The position numbers and the translations under genes were made by a program. DNA of 64,000 nt from Chrysomallon squamiferum. Taxonomy: Eukaryota; Mollusca; Gastropoda; Neomphalida; Peltospiridae. This document shows, piece after piece, positions 49,501-61,298 of this stretch (within the stretch, counting starts at the first letter, position 1; each line of letters opens with the position of its first letter). The stretch is taken from positions 7,766,409 through 7,830,408 of the forward strand of contig CM022674.1 of assembly GCA_012295275.1 (NCBI GenBank). Direction: 5' to 3'. The notes under the pieces are model-generated. The model made no database searches and was not told the origin of the DNA. It was given only the letters and a program-made list of their open reading frames with translations.

Positions 49501-51219
49501 TTACTTAACTGACTACTGATAATAAGTAGCAAACAAGTATGCATCTTTCCCAAAGGTGTGTTAATCAGAAAAAACAAACACCTGTAATAAATAATTTGCA
49601 CTTTAGCCTGCTTTTCTGACATAGCTACACACATACACATATCTAGTTATAAATATTTTTCTTACTCTCTCTATAGGTATGTAGACAAATGAGTTATAGC
49701 TTCTTTTTTTTTATTAAGTTCACCAAATGCACAAGAATGTGTTTCTTGCAACTTGAAATATGCATTCCATATATGTGTGTGTATTTGTGTTATAAGAAAG
49801 GAAACCCAAGTTATTCAGTGGACTACTTTTATCAATGTATTTTCCCTAAAAACAAAAAACAAACAAACAAACAAGCTGTTATTTTTCTATTGCATCTATC
49901 TATAAAATATATTTTATATTATTTTGTTTAATTGTTCACTTATTCACAAGAATATTTTTTTATACTGAATATCAGTTCAAGCAGTTATTATTTAGTTATT
50001 TTTAGATAACTGGATCAAGTGTCTTCAGTATTCATAACTGGCTATTTCTCATCACAATCAATGCTCACCATTTCTTTATTAAAAAGGCTTTGCGAAATTT
50101 TTTGTCCATGGAAAGATGAAAAATCAGGCTAAAGTGCTAATTATTTATTATAGGTGTTTGTTTTTTCTGATTAACAAACCTTCGGGAAATTTTTTATAGT
50201 GTAAATAAAAGTGTGAGCTGATCATATTTTAACTCTGTGGATATAAAAAACAGCTGTGTCTATTATTTTGCTTGTAATTATGTGCTTATTTCATTCAGTA
50301 AATAACATTTATTTTTACATTTTTACAATTTCTTACTTTCAATTAACACAGGGTATGTGATGCTTGTCACTGTTGTATTGTCTGGCAACATGACCGTGAA
50401 TTTATATACTCTTTTATTTGAAGGAATTTTAGTTACATTTCGATGATAGTGGAATAAACTGTGTGCAGAAAGCTTCCCTTCATTTAGTCTTAGTAATTTG
50501 TAAAGTTTCAATCTATCTTTGTTTTCACCACACAACAGGCTGAAAGACATAGAACAAATACACAGCATTTCTCATTTACAATTTTAATTTTGTTATTTTA
50601 AAAAACACTTGTATCCACTATATAAAAACACACATGTGGACACACTTATACAGACACATTTTTAACTGATGTATTGTTTTTAACCGCAAATATACAATTT
50701 ACTATGTCATTTTTGTATTATTTCATGTTTTTTAAATTTATGAATTTTAATGAATTTAACTGAACACAATATTTTTATTGTTTATGAAATAAAATATAGT
50801 GATGTTTTCCATATGATTTTTGCTACTGTATATCTACTGTTGAACTACCAGATTTTGTAAAATATAGAGAATCTAAGAATGTAAAAATAATCATAGAATC
50901 TTTTTTTACTTTTTAACATAAAGATTATAATTCTAGATATGTGAGATAAAGTATCTCCAAACATAAATATCTGCAGAATGGATAGAGTTAACCAATACAA
51001 AACAAGCTTGTTAAAAAATATTTAAAGTTGATGCACCACTTTCATAACTAACAAATATTCATTAGAATCTTTGAAGAAAATTTGAGGGATTAATGAACTC
51101 TTTATACCCTTGATAATCTGTGTCATTTGGTCACAGACATAAAGAATTAAATAGAATAATATATATATATATATTTTGTAAAAGTAAATATTTGTATTTG
51201 TAAATTTATATTATTGATA

Positions 51220-51275
<56 letters not shown>

Positions 51276-52112
51276 TTGTGTATTATTATTAAGTTTATAA
51301 TACTGTTAATTCTTAATTTAATTTACAAAGTATCTGTACCTTCGTAGAAATATACCTAGATTAACTTATATTTTCTATGGTATAAATAGCATTATAAACA
51401 TGTTTAAACAATGAAAAAATAGTTTTTCCATAAAATTACTTACTTTCTTTTATACGCAAAAGTAATGTCAAAAATTACTGTGTATTGACACAGGGCTCCT
51501 CCGTCATGTTTCCATTGGTCAACTGCTCCTTTTTTCTTTCTGAACACTTCATAATCAAGTGACTCTATTTTGAAAGGTGATTGAGCGATTGCCCCATGCT
51601 CTGCCGACGTTACTCTAACCTTATCTTTTACCAGGTAAGCAACTATTGGGTAAGTCGGTATATGATTTAAAGGGAGACTATAACGTTTATCATAATCATT
51701 AGGGATTACATATGGTGGTGAATACAGTCGGTCAAAATAAAGTCCGATGTCTCCAAATGAGTAATCTAAATTTTAAATAAATAAAAAATAAAAACAAAAA
51801 TACATTTACACAGATACACAAATATAAATTATTAAAAAGGAGTAATAGTATTAATACATTTAATTATAATCTAAATTGTTTTGATATTATAATTACTCCT
51901 GTAATAGAAAAACTAATATAACATTCATGATTATCATATCGTTATTTATGAAACAAAAAATATATAAGCACAAGTTTAATTATCATTATTATTATAATCA
52001 TAATAATAAACAAATTAACAGTAGACATTACAATAGTTTTTAACATAAAACACATACCAAACAACCAAAAATATCCGAAGAGATTTAACAGAATTTGATT
52101 AATAATTTCCAT
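31164..52112 (-). CDS. Receptor guanylyl cyclase with EGF-like repeats, 35 coding exons, intact
   Basis: Exons from the N-terminus: 52058-52112, 51444-51765, 50337-50539, 49003-49172, 48117-48456, 46617-46765, 46134-46326, 45572-45697, 44948-45036, 44490-44627, 43767-43862, 43288-43371, 42741-42874, 42247-42343, 41865-41981, 41367-41486, 41016-41138, 40321-40472, 39498-39701, 38953-39087, 38428-38595, 37927-38077, 37204-37356, 36668-36848, 36384-36459, 35997-36086, 35582-35714, 35332-35433, 34382-34501, 33918-34099, 33491-33630, 32489-32641, 32095-32193, 31660-31751, 31164-31271. The total of 4,995 nt gives 1,664 residues, phases all agree, and there is no internal stop. The protein is a single-pass membrane receptor making cGMP: an extracellular part of about 1,040 residues, a helix at about 1043-1066, kinase homology, dimerisation helix and cyclase. 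This is much longer than usual natriuretic-type receptors (about 1,060). The ligand is unknown. The intron after exon 25 appears to use a GC donor. Confidence 0.92.
32868..32905. repeat. (AT)n microsatellite
   Basis: About 15 AT units with interruptions. Confidence 0.85.
33003..33050 (-). repeat. Decayed partial copy of cyclase exon 35 in the intron between exons 31 and 32
   Basis: gccagagccaaacttaaat followed by ttttatgaa(t)gtat mirrors 31,191-31,240 (gccagagccaagcttaaatg, ttttatgaaagtat), with indels. Confidence 0.55.
34382..38077 (-). CDS. Cyclase exons 22-29: kinase homology domain
   Basis: Residues about 1072-1407. Shows [61 protein letters not shown] (in place of the HRD loop), [22 protein letters not shown] and [10 protein letters not shown]. 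The catalytic HRD Asp is absent and there is no normal DFG, as in all receptor cyclases, so it is a regulatory pseudokinase. Exon 25 ends CCAAG/gcatga, a GC donor. Confidence 0.9.
38428..39701 (-). CDS. Cyclase exons 19-21: EGF-like repeats and membrane helix
   Basis: Residues about 935-1041 hold three closely packed EGF-like/tenascin-type units: [31 protein letters not shown] and [20 protein letters not shown]. They are followed at once by a hydrophobic helix ([20 protein letters not shown]) and basic stop-transfer residues. Exon 20 uses the GTAAGT donor at 38,952; the nearby GTGAGT would break frame. Confidence 0.85.
40321..45697 (-). CDS. Cyclase exons 8-18: ligand-binding (ANF-receptor/PBP1-like) domain
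   Basis: Residues about 478-902. Recognisable strands and helices: [20 protein letters not shown] (first-lobe pattern), [18 protein letters not shown] (like the F.R......Q pattern of receptor cyclases), [31 protein letters not shown], and [20 protein letters not shown] followed by [20 protein letters not shown], which matches the closing repeat of the ANF-receptor family. Sequence drift from vertebrate receptors is strong. Confidence 0.8.
42985..43020. repeat. Poly-A tract
   Basis: About 29 A with a short tail of similar sequence, in the intron between exons 12 and 13 of the cyclase. Confidence 0.9.
43496..43765. repeat. (AAT)n/(AAC)n-rich trinucleotide tract next to cyclase exon 11
   Basis: A degenerate AAT array runs almost to the donor of exon 11 (43,767). 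Long Ile/Leu frames over it are artefacts. Confidence 0.9.
44090..44265 (-). repeat. Tandem duplication containing a broken copy of the exon 11 end
   Basis: 44,155-44,196 (acagtgtaagttcattgtct, tgacaaagctgcagtt) mirrors the exon 11 donor end at 43,762-43,800 (acaatgtgagtccatcgtct, tgacaacgctgcagtt). The AT-rich block tacatataaatatact.ataaaatca occurs on both sides (44,088 and 44,203). Confidence 0.6.
45036..45062. repeat. Poly-A tract at the acceptor of cyclase exon 9
   Basis: On the minus strand this is a long poly-T directly forming the polypyrimidine tract of exon 9. Confidence 0.85.
45572..52112 (-). CDS. Cyclase exons 1-8: signal peptide and unrecognised extracellular region
   Basis: Exon 1 gives a short hydrophobic start ([12 protein letters not shown]). 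Exons 2-7 (about residues 19-477) form an extracellular stretch I cannot assign to a family. It has recurrent short patterns such as [28 protein letters not shown] and [19 protein letters not shown], suggesting repeated beta-sandwich modules with an FPxYP-type strand; this is only a look-alike call. Possible N-glycosylation sites include NTT, NIT and NKS. Exon 8 leads into the ligand-binding fold. Exon 5's acceptor is ambiguous (48,456 or 18 bases further in). Confidence 0.75.
47030..47600 (-). mobile_element. Tc1-type transposase remnant
   Basis: Reading the minus strand from about 47,480: [22 protein letters not shown] (matching the Tc1 FSDESRF...DGR..VWR core), then around 47,215-47,260 [15 protein letters not shown] (Tc1 FQQDNA.PH), then around 47,080-47,130 a [18 protein letters not shown]-like C-terminal end. 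Several stops and shifts. It lies in the cyclase intron between exons 5 and 6. Terminal repeats not identified. Confidence 0.8.
49262..49300. repeat. (CA)n microsatellite
   Basis: CA repeats with two interruptions. Confidence 0.9.
49549..50186. mobile_element. Foldback/MITE-like element with about 70-bp inverted arms
   Basis: The left arm 49,549-49,618 (tttcccaaaggtgtgttaat, cagaaaaaacaaacacctgt, aataaataatttgcacttta) is the near-perfect reverse complement of 50,118-50,186 (ctaaagtgctaattatttat, taggtgtttgttttttctga, ttaacaaaccttcgggaaa). The 500-base centre has no open transposase. It lies in the cyclase intron between exons 3 and 4. The target-site duplication is not clear. Confidence 0.7.
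51219..51276. repeat. (ATT)n microsatellite
   Basis: About 18 ATT units. Confidence 0.95.
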
Positions 52113-55082
52113 TCCTTCGCTTTTCCTGTGCAGAAGACAACGTCAACAAATGACATCATATTTTTGGCGGGAATATATTGGAATAGTCGATTTCTGTTTC
52201 TCGGTTTGTTTTATATATATATATATTTTCTTTCCTTCACATTTTTAAATCAGGTCTTTTTTAGAGCAGGTCTTTTCTTGTAAAATAAATAAATGTACTG
52301 AATTCTTTCAAGATTTAATGAGGTGGGAAAAGCTAAAGTGAAGATATTTTTCGTCGATAAATTTTGCATACTTTTATAATGGCAAAAGAAAATTTCAAAA
52401 GCGAAACAATGAAGATATATATTCTCTAAGTCAACAGAATGGACATTGTGAACGGGTATTGGCGAAAAGTATTATTTTGTCACCTAGCTATATCATATGA
52501 AATGTACCAAATATAAACTGTCATTCTAGTTTCACATTAAAATATATATATATATATATCCAAAAATTTAGAACAATCTAAACATTCATTTTTTATTTAA
52601 AAATAAATATTACTCTCATTGTTTATTTCTACTTCCGGTATGTTAAATATATTAATACAGAATTTGTATACACAACGGATTAAAGATAAAATAACTTTTT
52701 GGAGTGTGAAGGAAAGATTATTAGGACACTATTAAAGCCAAAATAACAGAACTTATTACAGAAACCTGTACATATTATTATACGTACTCGATAGATGTAA
52801 ATAATATGTGTCTTTCGTTATTGGGGGTTCTCTCTTTTTTTTTTTTTTAAATACTGACTTCGATAAATTTCTTATTATTTGCACACACAGAACTATACAC
52901 ATACATACTTCTCACCGATCTATCTTTTTCTGAAACATTTAATTTACATTTAATATGTTTAAGGGCGACAACTCCTCTGGATCTTATAATAATATCACAG
53001 GTAAAACAAAAATCAGTTATATATATTTTAATAATTATTATTCAGTTGTCCCAATAAACAGTATTATTTTTTTTACTAAATAATGGAACATTTGAAACAC
53101 TGTGTAAAAGTTCTATAGAACTAATTATTTCTTATTTACATTTATGTTTATTTCTCAGTCGATCAGCCATTTTAACAAAATCGTTTTAGAACGTATACGA
53201 TATTTATAGATTATCTTATTACTGAATGTAAGTAATTCTTCATAGTGATAAATATAAACATTAAATCAGTTCAGTAAATCATGTGGCATAAGATTTTTTT
53301 AAAATTATTTTAAAATTTTTATAACGTAATATATATAATTTAATTTTTCTTTTTTCTTTTATTTATTTACTTATTATTATTGTCATTTTTATAAAATTTT
53401 GACTTTAATAGGTCTACGCATTTAAAAAAGTCGATAGACCTACAATTAATCATTATTTTCACCGACTGGACATTAAATTCCAACAACCGCGCAATGTAAT
53501 CTATTTTTACAACCTATGTGAATTGGGTTTTGTTGTTTCGTCAGCTGTCAAAATAGAATTTTTATCGCAGTGTACTTAAAAACGTAGGTTTCACATGGCA
53601 GACATATTTTAAAACTGAATATTTTTCACTGTTTGTTCTAATGCTCCAACATGTATTGACAGACATACCAATCACAGTGCGGGAATGCTGTGTATACATA
53701 CAAGAAGTACCTTTTAGACAGATCAAAATAACGCCGATTCACAACAGACGTACACAAATAGAAAGCGCGCTCTGGTTTCGTCGGCGACAACAAAACGTTA
53801 CGGAGATTTCGTCTGCGTATTATTTATTATCTGCAACGTCAGCTTTTTAAAAATATTTACCTTAGAGGGGTTTTTGCTGGGAAGAGGGGACCTCACATTC
53901 TCGCGCACATGCATTCATTTCTTCGTACCCGCGCTAATAATTTTTAATGCAGTCTTCATAATAAATTACTTCAGAACTAATCATAACAGCATACACATAC
54001 ATAGCCATACCATGGCCTATAATTAAATCATGTACGGGGTACAGACTGGAATGAAAGTAGGGCAATTATCGCATTTAGGAAGACTGAGCTTGAAGACCCA
54101 CCGTCCTTCAAAAAGTCAGCTAACTAAAATAATAAATAGAGTTCTAAGTTTAGTGGTTTCACTAATAATGCATCAACTGCATCAGTTGGAATGGCGAACT
54201 TTTGGTTGCTTTTAAATAAATAACAAAAATAACAATTTAAAAAATAGCAACTAGAAGTCAGCTATTTAGTTATTTTTCTGTGTAATACAAAGGTTAGAAT
54301 GCCGAAATGCAGTGAGGCTCTGCCTAGATAACGTTTTCTGTTATTTTTAAAACGAAATAGTTTTCGTTATGGTTTAATATTGTATAATTATATGGGTCTA
54401 AGTGCAATAATTTTATTTAACGAGACAAAAGAATAAGAACAATTATAATACGTTATCGCAGTTTCTTATTATTATTACTTTGCTACGCAAACTATTTACA
54501 CATATAATCAGGCTATATTTGTATCCATTCAGTGATGCCTTTATGATGAATTTCATCTTGAAATCTTTAATATCTTCACTTTTTTTCTGCAGTCGTACTC
54601 AGAAATTTATGATAAAAAGGAAATAATTCGCCCTCATTGTACGAACGAAAATAACTTATTCCTGTTTCTTTCTCGTCGCTGTTGGCAGTTAATTCATTTT
54701 CATCTATTTAATTCACATTGACAGTATATGAAACTAAATGCAGAAAAAACAATAAATTAAACAAATAATAATAATAATAATAATAATAATAATCACACAC
54801 TCATCAATCAGTCAATAATTTCTCACTATTCATTGATAACTGCGTTTGATGATAATATTATCGACAAGCAAGGTCCTGCTACAAATTCGGGAATTATCGT
54901 ATCTTTCCGCCGTCGCAAGTCTCGCCAGGCTGCCGAGTACATACATGTATGTTACCTTGACTGTGACAAGAGGAAACTTTACATGAGAAGTGTTCAGTAA
55001 ATTTATATGGCAACCGCCCCAGAAAGAGGGTCGCATTGGATGTGAAAGTTTTTCACTTCTCCTTTAGGGAGTTCTTTCCGAA
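52113..55082. promoter_or_regulatory. Divergent intergenic region between the guanylyl cyclase and agrin
   Basis: Three kilobases between two start codons facing away from each other. Most is AT-rich, but about 53,490-53,960 and 54,830-55,080 have clearly more CG dinucleotides (gaaagcgcgctctggtttcg, cgtcggcgac, tctcgcgcac, acccgcgctaat). Either could hold promoters, possibly shared. No TATA box can be singled out in this composition, and no further gene is seen. The 69-codon frame at 53,641-53,850 has no family look. Confidence 0.4.
54771..54792. repeat. (AAT)n microsatellite
   Basis: Short AAT run. Confidence 0.8.
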
Positions 55083-55536
55083 ATGGAAGGAGGTAAAATT
55101 GTGTGTGTGAGTGTTTGGGTTTGTCTCGTGTTTCTTTCGTTTTGTCAACTTCACACTTGCCGAAAGACGGGCTGTCACGAAGAAACTCTTGAAATTCGAG
55201 AGGAACATGCGAATGTCGTTATATCTGGGACTGTCAGAGAAATTATACCTGATTCGAATGGAGATAAAATGTATAAAAGCCGGATCGAGGTGAAGCGAAT
55301 TTTTAAAGGCAATTCCATCGTGAACTCGGTGGCAAATTTTGAAGATCCTGTGACCCATCACAAAATGTTGATGGTAGAAGGATTTGGAGATAACTCTATA
55401 TGTGACAGTGATGTTCGACCACACGACACTAGGATATTTTTACTAAATAACGAATCTTACGGTGTGTTAAAACTTAACTCTAGCATAGTGCCAATTACTT
55501 TAATTAACCTGGAACATACAGACGCCATTGTTAAAG
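55083..55536 (+). CDS. AGRN: Agrin first coding exon: signal peptide and NtA domain
   Basis: The open frame from ATG 55,083 gives an N-terminal hydrophobic signal (VCVSVWVCLVFLSFC) and then the laminin-binding NtA domain: ANVVISGTVREII, MYKSRIEVKRIFKG, VEGFGDNSICDSDVRPHDTRIF and LKLNSSIVPITLINLE. These strands match vertebrate agrin NtA (TGTV.EI, V.R..KG, GFGDP.IC...V..GDTRIF, LNSS..RITLRNL). It ends at donor GTTAAAG/gtacgt in phase 1, so this is the first coding exon of a long secreted proteoglycan. The remaining exons (follistatin, SEA, LamG domains) lie beyond the window or were not found in it. This form is secreted and matrix-bound. Confidence 0.9.
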
Positions 55537-56520
55537 GTACGTTTTAATTTTTCTGTTTTTTTTCTTCTGTAAGTCAACCATTTTATTCATTACATTTTAG
55601 TTATATTTTAAAATAATTTAGAAATTTTATCTTGTATTTAAATAACTTTTACATGATTCACGATATTTTAAAATAGCTAAGCTTGAAAAACATTTAAAAG
55701 ACGCTGTAAATGTGAGGCTTATGATAATAGTTAAATTTCCCGCCTCCAAAATTGTTGCAGTTGCCCAAACTGTTTTTCGTTAACCACATAAATGAATATT
55801 TTGCTTATTAACAATTATACAGATTTAATAACAATATTAAAAAGAAACTTCCTTTAGACTGGAATGTAACTAGATTACTAGGTTAAATCCATTTGGTGGC
55901 TGCTAAACCCGTGTTACACTCTTCCATTGTTGAAAATTACGTCTGGAAAAAAACCCGTCAAGTGACGTCTGACATTGACTGTCGCGTGGCTTATGATCTA
56001 CGTCATGTTTGTTAACATTTACAATATTCTAATCGTCTGCAATCACATTTAATGTTTTATAAAATAAGAATGACAGTATACCTGAAATTTTAAAAATTTA
56101 GTTTGTTTTAAATTAGAAACAAAAGGACTGCCTGTAGCAGTTGGTTGTGATAGTACTAGGTGTGTTTTTTTTTGTTGAATATCCAACATTTGCTGATTTT
56201 TTTTAATAATAATATTAATAAAGCTGAACATATGTTATTCTTTATACATTCATATGTGTAAAAGACAGATATTTAATACAAGTTACAGTTCACTAGTTGT
56301 GATTAGCTACCAAGAATAGATTACCGTTTGAGAGATAACACACTATACTCAATTAGCCACCTACACTTGAGGTATACGTGCGTTTAGTGCTTGCGTGATG
56401 CATAATAATCAGATCTGATTGTTTAGACAACAGAATGGCATAAGCATGACGTGTCATGATTTGATACATTGCTTATATGCATTCATATGTCTTATTTAAT
56501 GTTCCAGAATCTGCTTGTGA

Positions 56521-56591
<71 letters not shown>
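56521..56591. repeat. (TA)n-(GA)n compound microsatellite
   Basis: About 10 TA then about 26 GA dinucleotides. Confidence 0.95.
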
Positions 56592-56594
<3 letters not shown>

Positions 56595-57174
56595 AAGTAG
56601 AAATAACAGTAGAAAATTCCTGTTGAATAAAACCTTTTTTAACAGAATTTTAATTATAGTTTAATATAATTATTGTTGTTGTTGTTGTCACCATCGTGAT
56701 CATCATTTTTAAATATTTATTTATTTTTATACATATCTTCAGACTATTGTCAGTAGTTTAAAATAAGAAGACTGCTTTCATTATCCAAAAACAGATAATA
56801 TTGTTTAAAAAACACAGCAACAGGATATCTGAAAATTATAAATTCATTCTCTTAGTTCTATTTTTACTTATTTATTATTTAATTTTTGAATTGTATTTTA
56901 TTTTATTTTTTAAAATATGTTAACTATTAATTTAACTATGCATTGGTTTTTACACAATGCTATGATATAACTGAACCAGTTGAAAACAAGTCACGTATAA
57001 CTGTGGTTTACATACTTCATTCCTATTCAGCTGCAGTCTCACTCCTTTTGTAAAATAAAAAGAAGAAAAAGATTCTCACACATGCATTTAAACAGTTTTT
57101 TCTTTTATATGTTTATTTGAACTCATTTTTTTCCTCCACCTTTTTTATATTTAATATACAGAAGTTTAAATTTG

Positions 57175-57230
57175 AAAAAAAAAAAAAAAAAAAAAGAAAA
57201 GAAAGAAAAGGAAAGAAAGGAAAGAAAAAC
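57175..57230. repeat. Poly-A/(AAAG)n tract
   Basis: A-run followed by aaagaaaag units. Confidence 0.85.
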
Positions 57231-58063
57231 AGATAAATATAAAACTCATTCCATGATTTACCTGACTGTGAATAAAGACTAAAGTCACCTATTGTTTAAA
57301 TATATACAAAAAAGAGGTTAATATCAGACTTCACTTATTTTTTTTTTTTTCATATAAATATTAAGTTTAACACAACCGATTCCAATACATAGACCTTGGC
57401 TATTTAAGCTACTTTTACAAACAAAAAATTAAAACATAAGAAATAATTATGACACAAAATTGATAATAATAATAATAATAGTAAGAAAAAATTATATATA
57501 AATTATAATTAAAATGGATGGGAAGAACTTTTTCACTTTTTCTTTCACATTCTTTCTCTTTTGCTTATCGCGATTTGTCACACTGCATATCTTAAAATTA
57601 TAATAGATAAATTTAAAAAATATATTTTTTATAAATTATAATTTAAATGTAGACAGGAAATTTTTTTCTCTCTCTCAATTTTTCTCTGGCATTCTTTCTC
57701 ATTTGCTTTAACACACTTTCACCCTGCATATAAATCTTAAAATGGAATTTTATACTTTAATACAGGAGTGACAAGAGGAATTTGTAATTTGTCTGTCTGT
57801 CTGCAGAAAGTGGGTTGTGAGACCTCAAGGTTAAGGTGTTATCTAGAATAATTACATACTTAAGTGATGTGAGTGTTAGCACACCATATATGTTTAATCC
57901 TATTAAATCCAGCAGTTATCTCATTAAAAGTGCACCTTCAAATTTTCTTTCTGTGTTATTTTGTTACAGGTTAATTAAAAAACAGCTATATATTTGGAAT
58001 TAAATATCCTTTTTAAAATAATTATTTTATCACTGATTCTAAATAACTTTAAATTGAATTTTA

Positions 58064-58065
<2 letters not shown>

Positions 58066-58113
<48 letters not shown>

Positions 58114-58143
58114 TACTATTACTATTATTATTATTATTATTAA

Positions 58144-58182
<39 letters not shown>

Positions 58183-58205
58183 TTTATTATTATTATTACT
58201 ATTTA
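58066..58205. repeat. (ATT)n microsatellite with ACT variants
   Basis: About 45 ATT-type triplets. Confidence 0.95.
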
Positions 58206-59589
58206 ATAAACATTTAGTAAAATAACAATGGTGGCACTAATTAGAATGGGAAATAAGCTATACCTAGAATTCTGTATTTTAATGCTTATATTTTTACTAA
58301 TAGTACTTTATTTTTATTTATTTTTTTATTATTATCTTTTTTTTCTTCAGTAATTAGTTTACTAAAAATAAATATAAAACAGACTATTATAGGAGTCACT
58401 GGACTGTAAAAGTGAAGCATAATGTAAATACATACATTTTACAAAAGAAAATTACCATTTTTTTTTTTTTTTTTTTTTTAATCGGTTTGTTAATTTTCAT
58501 TAAAAATATAAACCCTTCTCTGTTTTAAAAGCAAAAGTAAAATTTTAAATAAAAGCAGAACATTTTTAAATGCAAAAAAGAGGCACAAAATTATTTTGTT
58601 GTAAAAATAAAATATAATGGGAAATAACCTTTTTTTTTTTTTTAATTTTAAAATTTAAAATTTTAGTTGCTGTTTTTAATTTTGTATATAATTTGTATAT
58701 TTATAGACTGATTAATGGTTTGATTTGTTGTAGTAATAAAATTATTATAACATCATTTGCATACAAATATCTTTAATAAAAATAGTATTTACAATTTCAT
58801 AGGTGGAACATTTACTTCTTACTACTACCACTGATGCAGTGAAAAACAACATTATATCAACTTCTTGCATATTTAATCTCATTTCAGAGGAATTAAAACC
58901 GTGGGGTATAAAACTGATATTGTCATCATCCTAGTGTATTATTACTTTTATGTCTACTCCTGATCACCTGTTTAAAACCTCATAACCTGATACGCTATGA
59001 AATATTATATATGTACACACCCAGCAGGCTCAATTCATGTTTAATTCTACTTTAATGAACTGTTACTTCCTTTGACTGTATTGTGTTATGTGACAGAACC
59101 ATAAACAGGAGGTAACTGGGTTCACACCTCTGATACCATCTATTAGCCAGAAATAATTAGAAGCCAATTCAGCATTTAGTTTATTCTTTTGAAAGAGGGT
59201 TTTTTTTTAAAGATTTTGATAGAAAAACCATTTATATTTTCACAAAACACAAAGATAATTTTAAATATATGTCTTATTTCATGAAAGTAAATTTTAAAAT
59301 AACTTGATGATGAATAAGATATAAATTTTCTTTTAAACATGAACAGAAGCAAATTATTTAGAAAAAATAATTTTACATATTATCTCATAAAATTTGTTAT
59401 TAAAAATAGTCTGATAAGAAATAAAATATTTATAAAATTCTTACAAAAGTGGACAGAGAAAAATTTGAATGATGAAACAACTACATGGATGTTGGTTGCT
59501 TTGAAGTGTAAATTATATTTCCTACACTAGGTAGATAAATATAAAATGTTAGTGTCTTTGTTGTTTTATTTTTGATATTCCACTGAGAT

Positions 59590-60240
59590 CAGAGTAGAGA
59601 AAAATTCCTTTCTTTATGGTCATGTATACATGAGGCTGGATCTTCAGCCATTCTCACAGCTCTGGTTTCCTGTCCCGCTAGGATTCATCTGGTAAGGGGT
59701 CTCCATTTCTGAGGGAGGAATTTTGAGACAAAACTAAATATCTTGTTTGAAAACATGTTTGCATGGCTGGACGATTACAGTGTATCTGATATTGTGTTGG
59801 AGAGGTGAGCTGTGAAATTGTTGATTACTGGCGAGTGTAGATAAGGGGTGATGTTTAGAAAGAGCTTTGTGTTGTCTGAGCGTTGAGAATTTCATTGATG
59901 AAAACATCCTCCCTGCCCAGCTCAAGCTGAGCGAGTGTTTTTTAATGTGACACAATCTGGAAAATACACAATACAACTGCGTGTCAGAATCTCATGGACA
60001 AATACCTATATTCTGAATTTATTCAAGCTGGTCTCAAGTAGAATAACATGGAAATTGGTTGTAAAACATCATCTGAATTCGTATCATATATGAAACATGA
60101 CCTTCTGAGTGGGGTCATTTTTCATGTGTACTCAAAGAAAACAATTCAAGCATGTATGTCATGGGCACTCTCAACCAACACACAGTTGAGCTCTGTCCAT
60201 ATTGCTTGAATGAAACAGAAATAACTTGCAATAGAAATTG
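59590..60240. repeat. Unassigned block of higher complexity
   Basis: GC content and word complexity are visibly higher than the surrounding intron. It has an 80-codon minus-strand frame at 59,734-59,976 containing HIKKHSLSLSWAGRMFSSMK. It could be a decayed retroelement or processed sequence; no domain was recognised. Confidence 0.35.
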
Positions 60241-60809
60241 CTAATGTGATGGCTTACTGTTAATTTGTAAATGTGAAGAATTGTTTCTTAAATAATAATT
60301 TTAATTAAAATTTTAAGTATCATTTTAGTATTGATTTACAACTTGATACAGTGTGTTTGTGTGTGTGTGCGTGTGTGTGTGATACAAAAATTGTCCATCA
60401 AGATTTGCTGTATGTGGGTAGTGCTCTCTCTCTCTCTGTCTCTCTCTGTCTCTCTCTCCAAATCAAATGTCATAAATTTAAAATTAATACATTAAGTCAG
60501 CTCATTCTTAATTTATTTTTCCTTTTTTATGGATGAATGCACAGGAAACCATTATATTTTATTAACATCTAAGCATAATAAATTTAACGTGAAAACTCAT
60601 AAAAATGATGAATTGCTCACACGTAACACAGCACTTTTGTGAGTAATTTGTCATTTTATGTGACACTTGAAGAGTGACTGTTGTTAAAACCCTGTGATAC
60701 GTATTTTGTTTTAAACACATTTATACATCATTGTTTTCAGTATTTGTTAATAAATTATTATTGTTTAATGATATATTCACTAAGTTTAACGTGTTAGCTA
60801 TTTTATTTC

Positions 60810-61266
60810 ATTTCATTTCATTTTTTAGTTTTGTTTTGTTATTTACTTTTACTTTTCTTTACTTTTACATTTCCTTTACTTTACTTTACTTTTACATTAC
60901 ATTTCCTTTCCTTTACTTTACTTTACTTTTACTTTTACTTTTACTTTTACCTTTACCTTACCTTACCTTTTTACCTTTTTTACATTTACATTTACATTTA
61001 CATTTCCTTTATTTTACTTTTACATTTTACATTTGCTTTTTTTTGCTTGCTTTTACATTTACTTTACTTTACTTTTAATTTACTTTTTACATTTACTTTT
61101 CTTTTTACCTTTTTACTTTTTACTTTTTACTTTACTTTACTTTATCCTTTTACTTTTTACTTTTCTTTTACTTTTACTTTAACATTTATTTTACTTTTTG
61201 CTTTGCTTTTACCTTTACTTTTTTACTTGACTTTACTTTTTTCCATTCCTTTACTTTTACTTTTTC

Positions 61267-61298
<32 letters not shown>

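Noticed and set aside
53641-53850. 69-codon frame in the divergent promoter region
   Set aside because: Explained by a locally CG-richer composition with fewer stops; no family resemblance.
55053-55424. 123-codon frame opposite the agrin exon
   Set aside because: Antisense shadow of a strongly supported coding exon; no domain.
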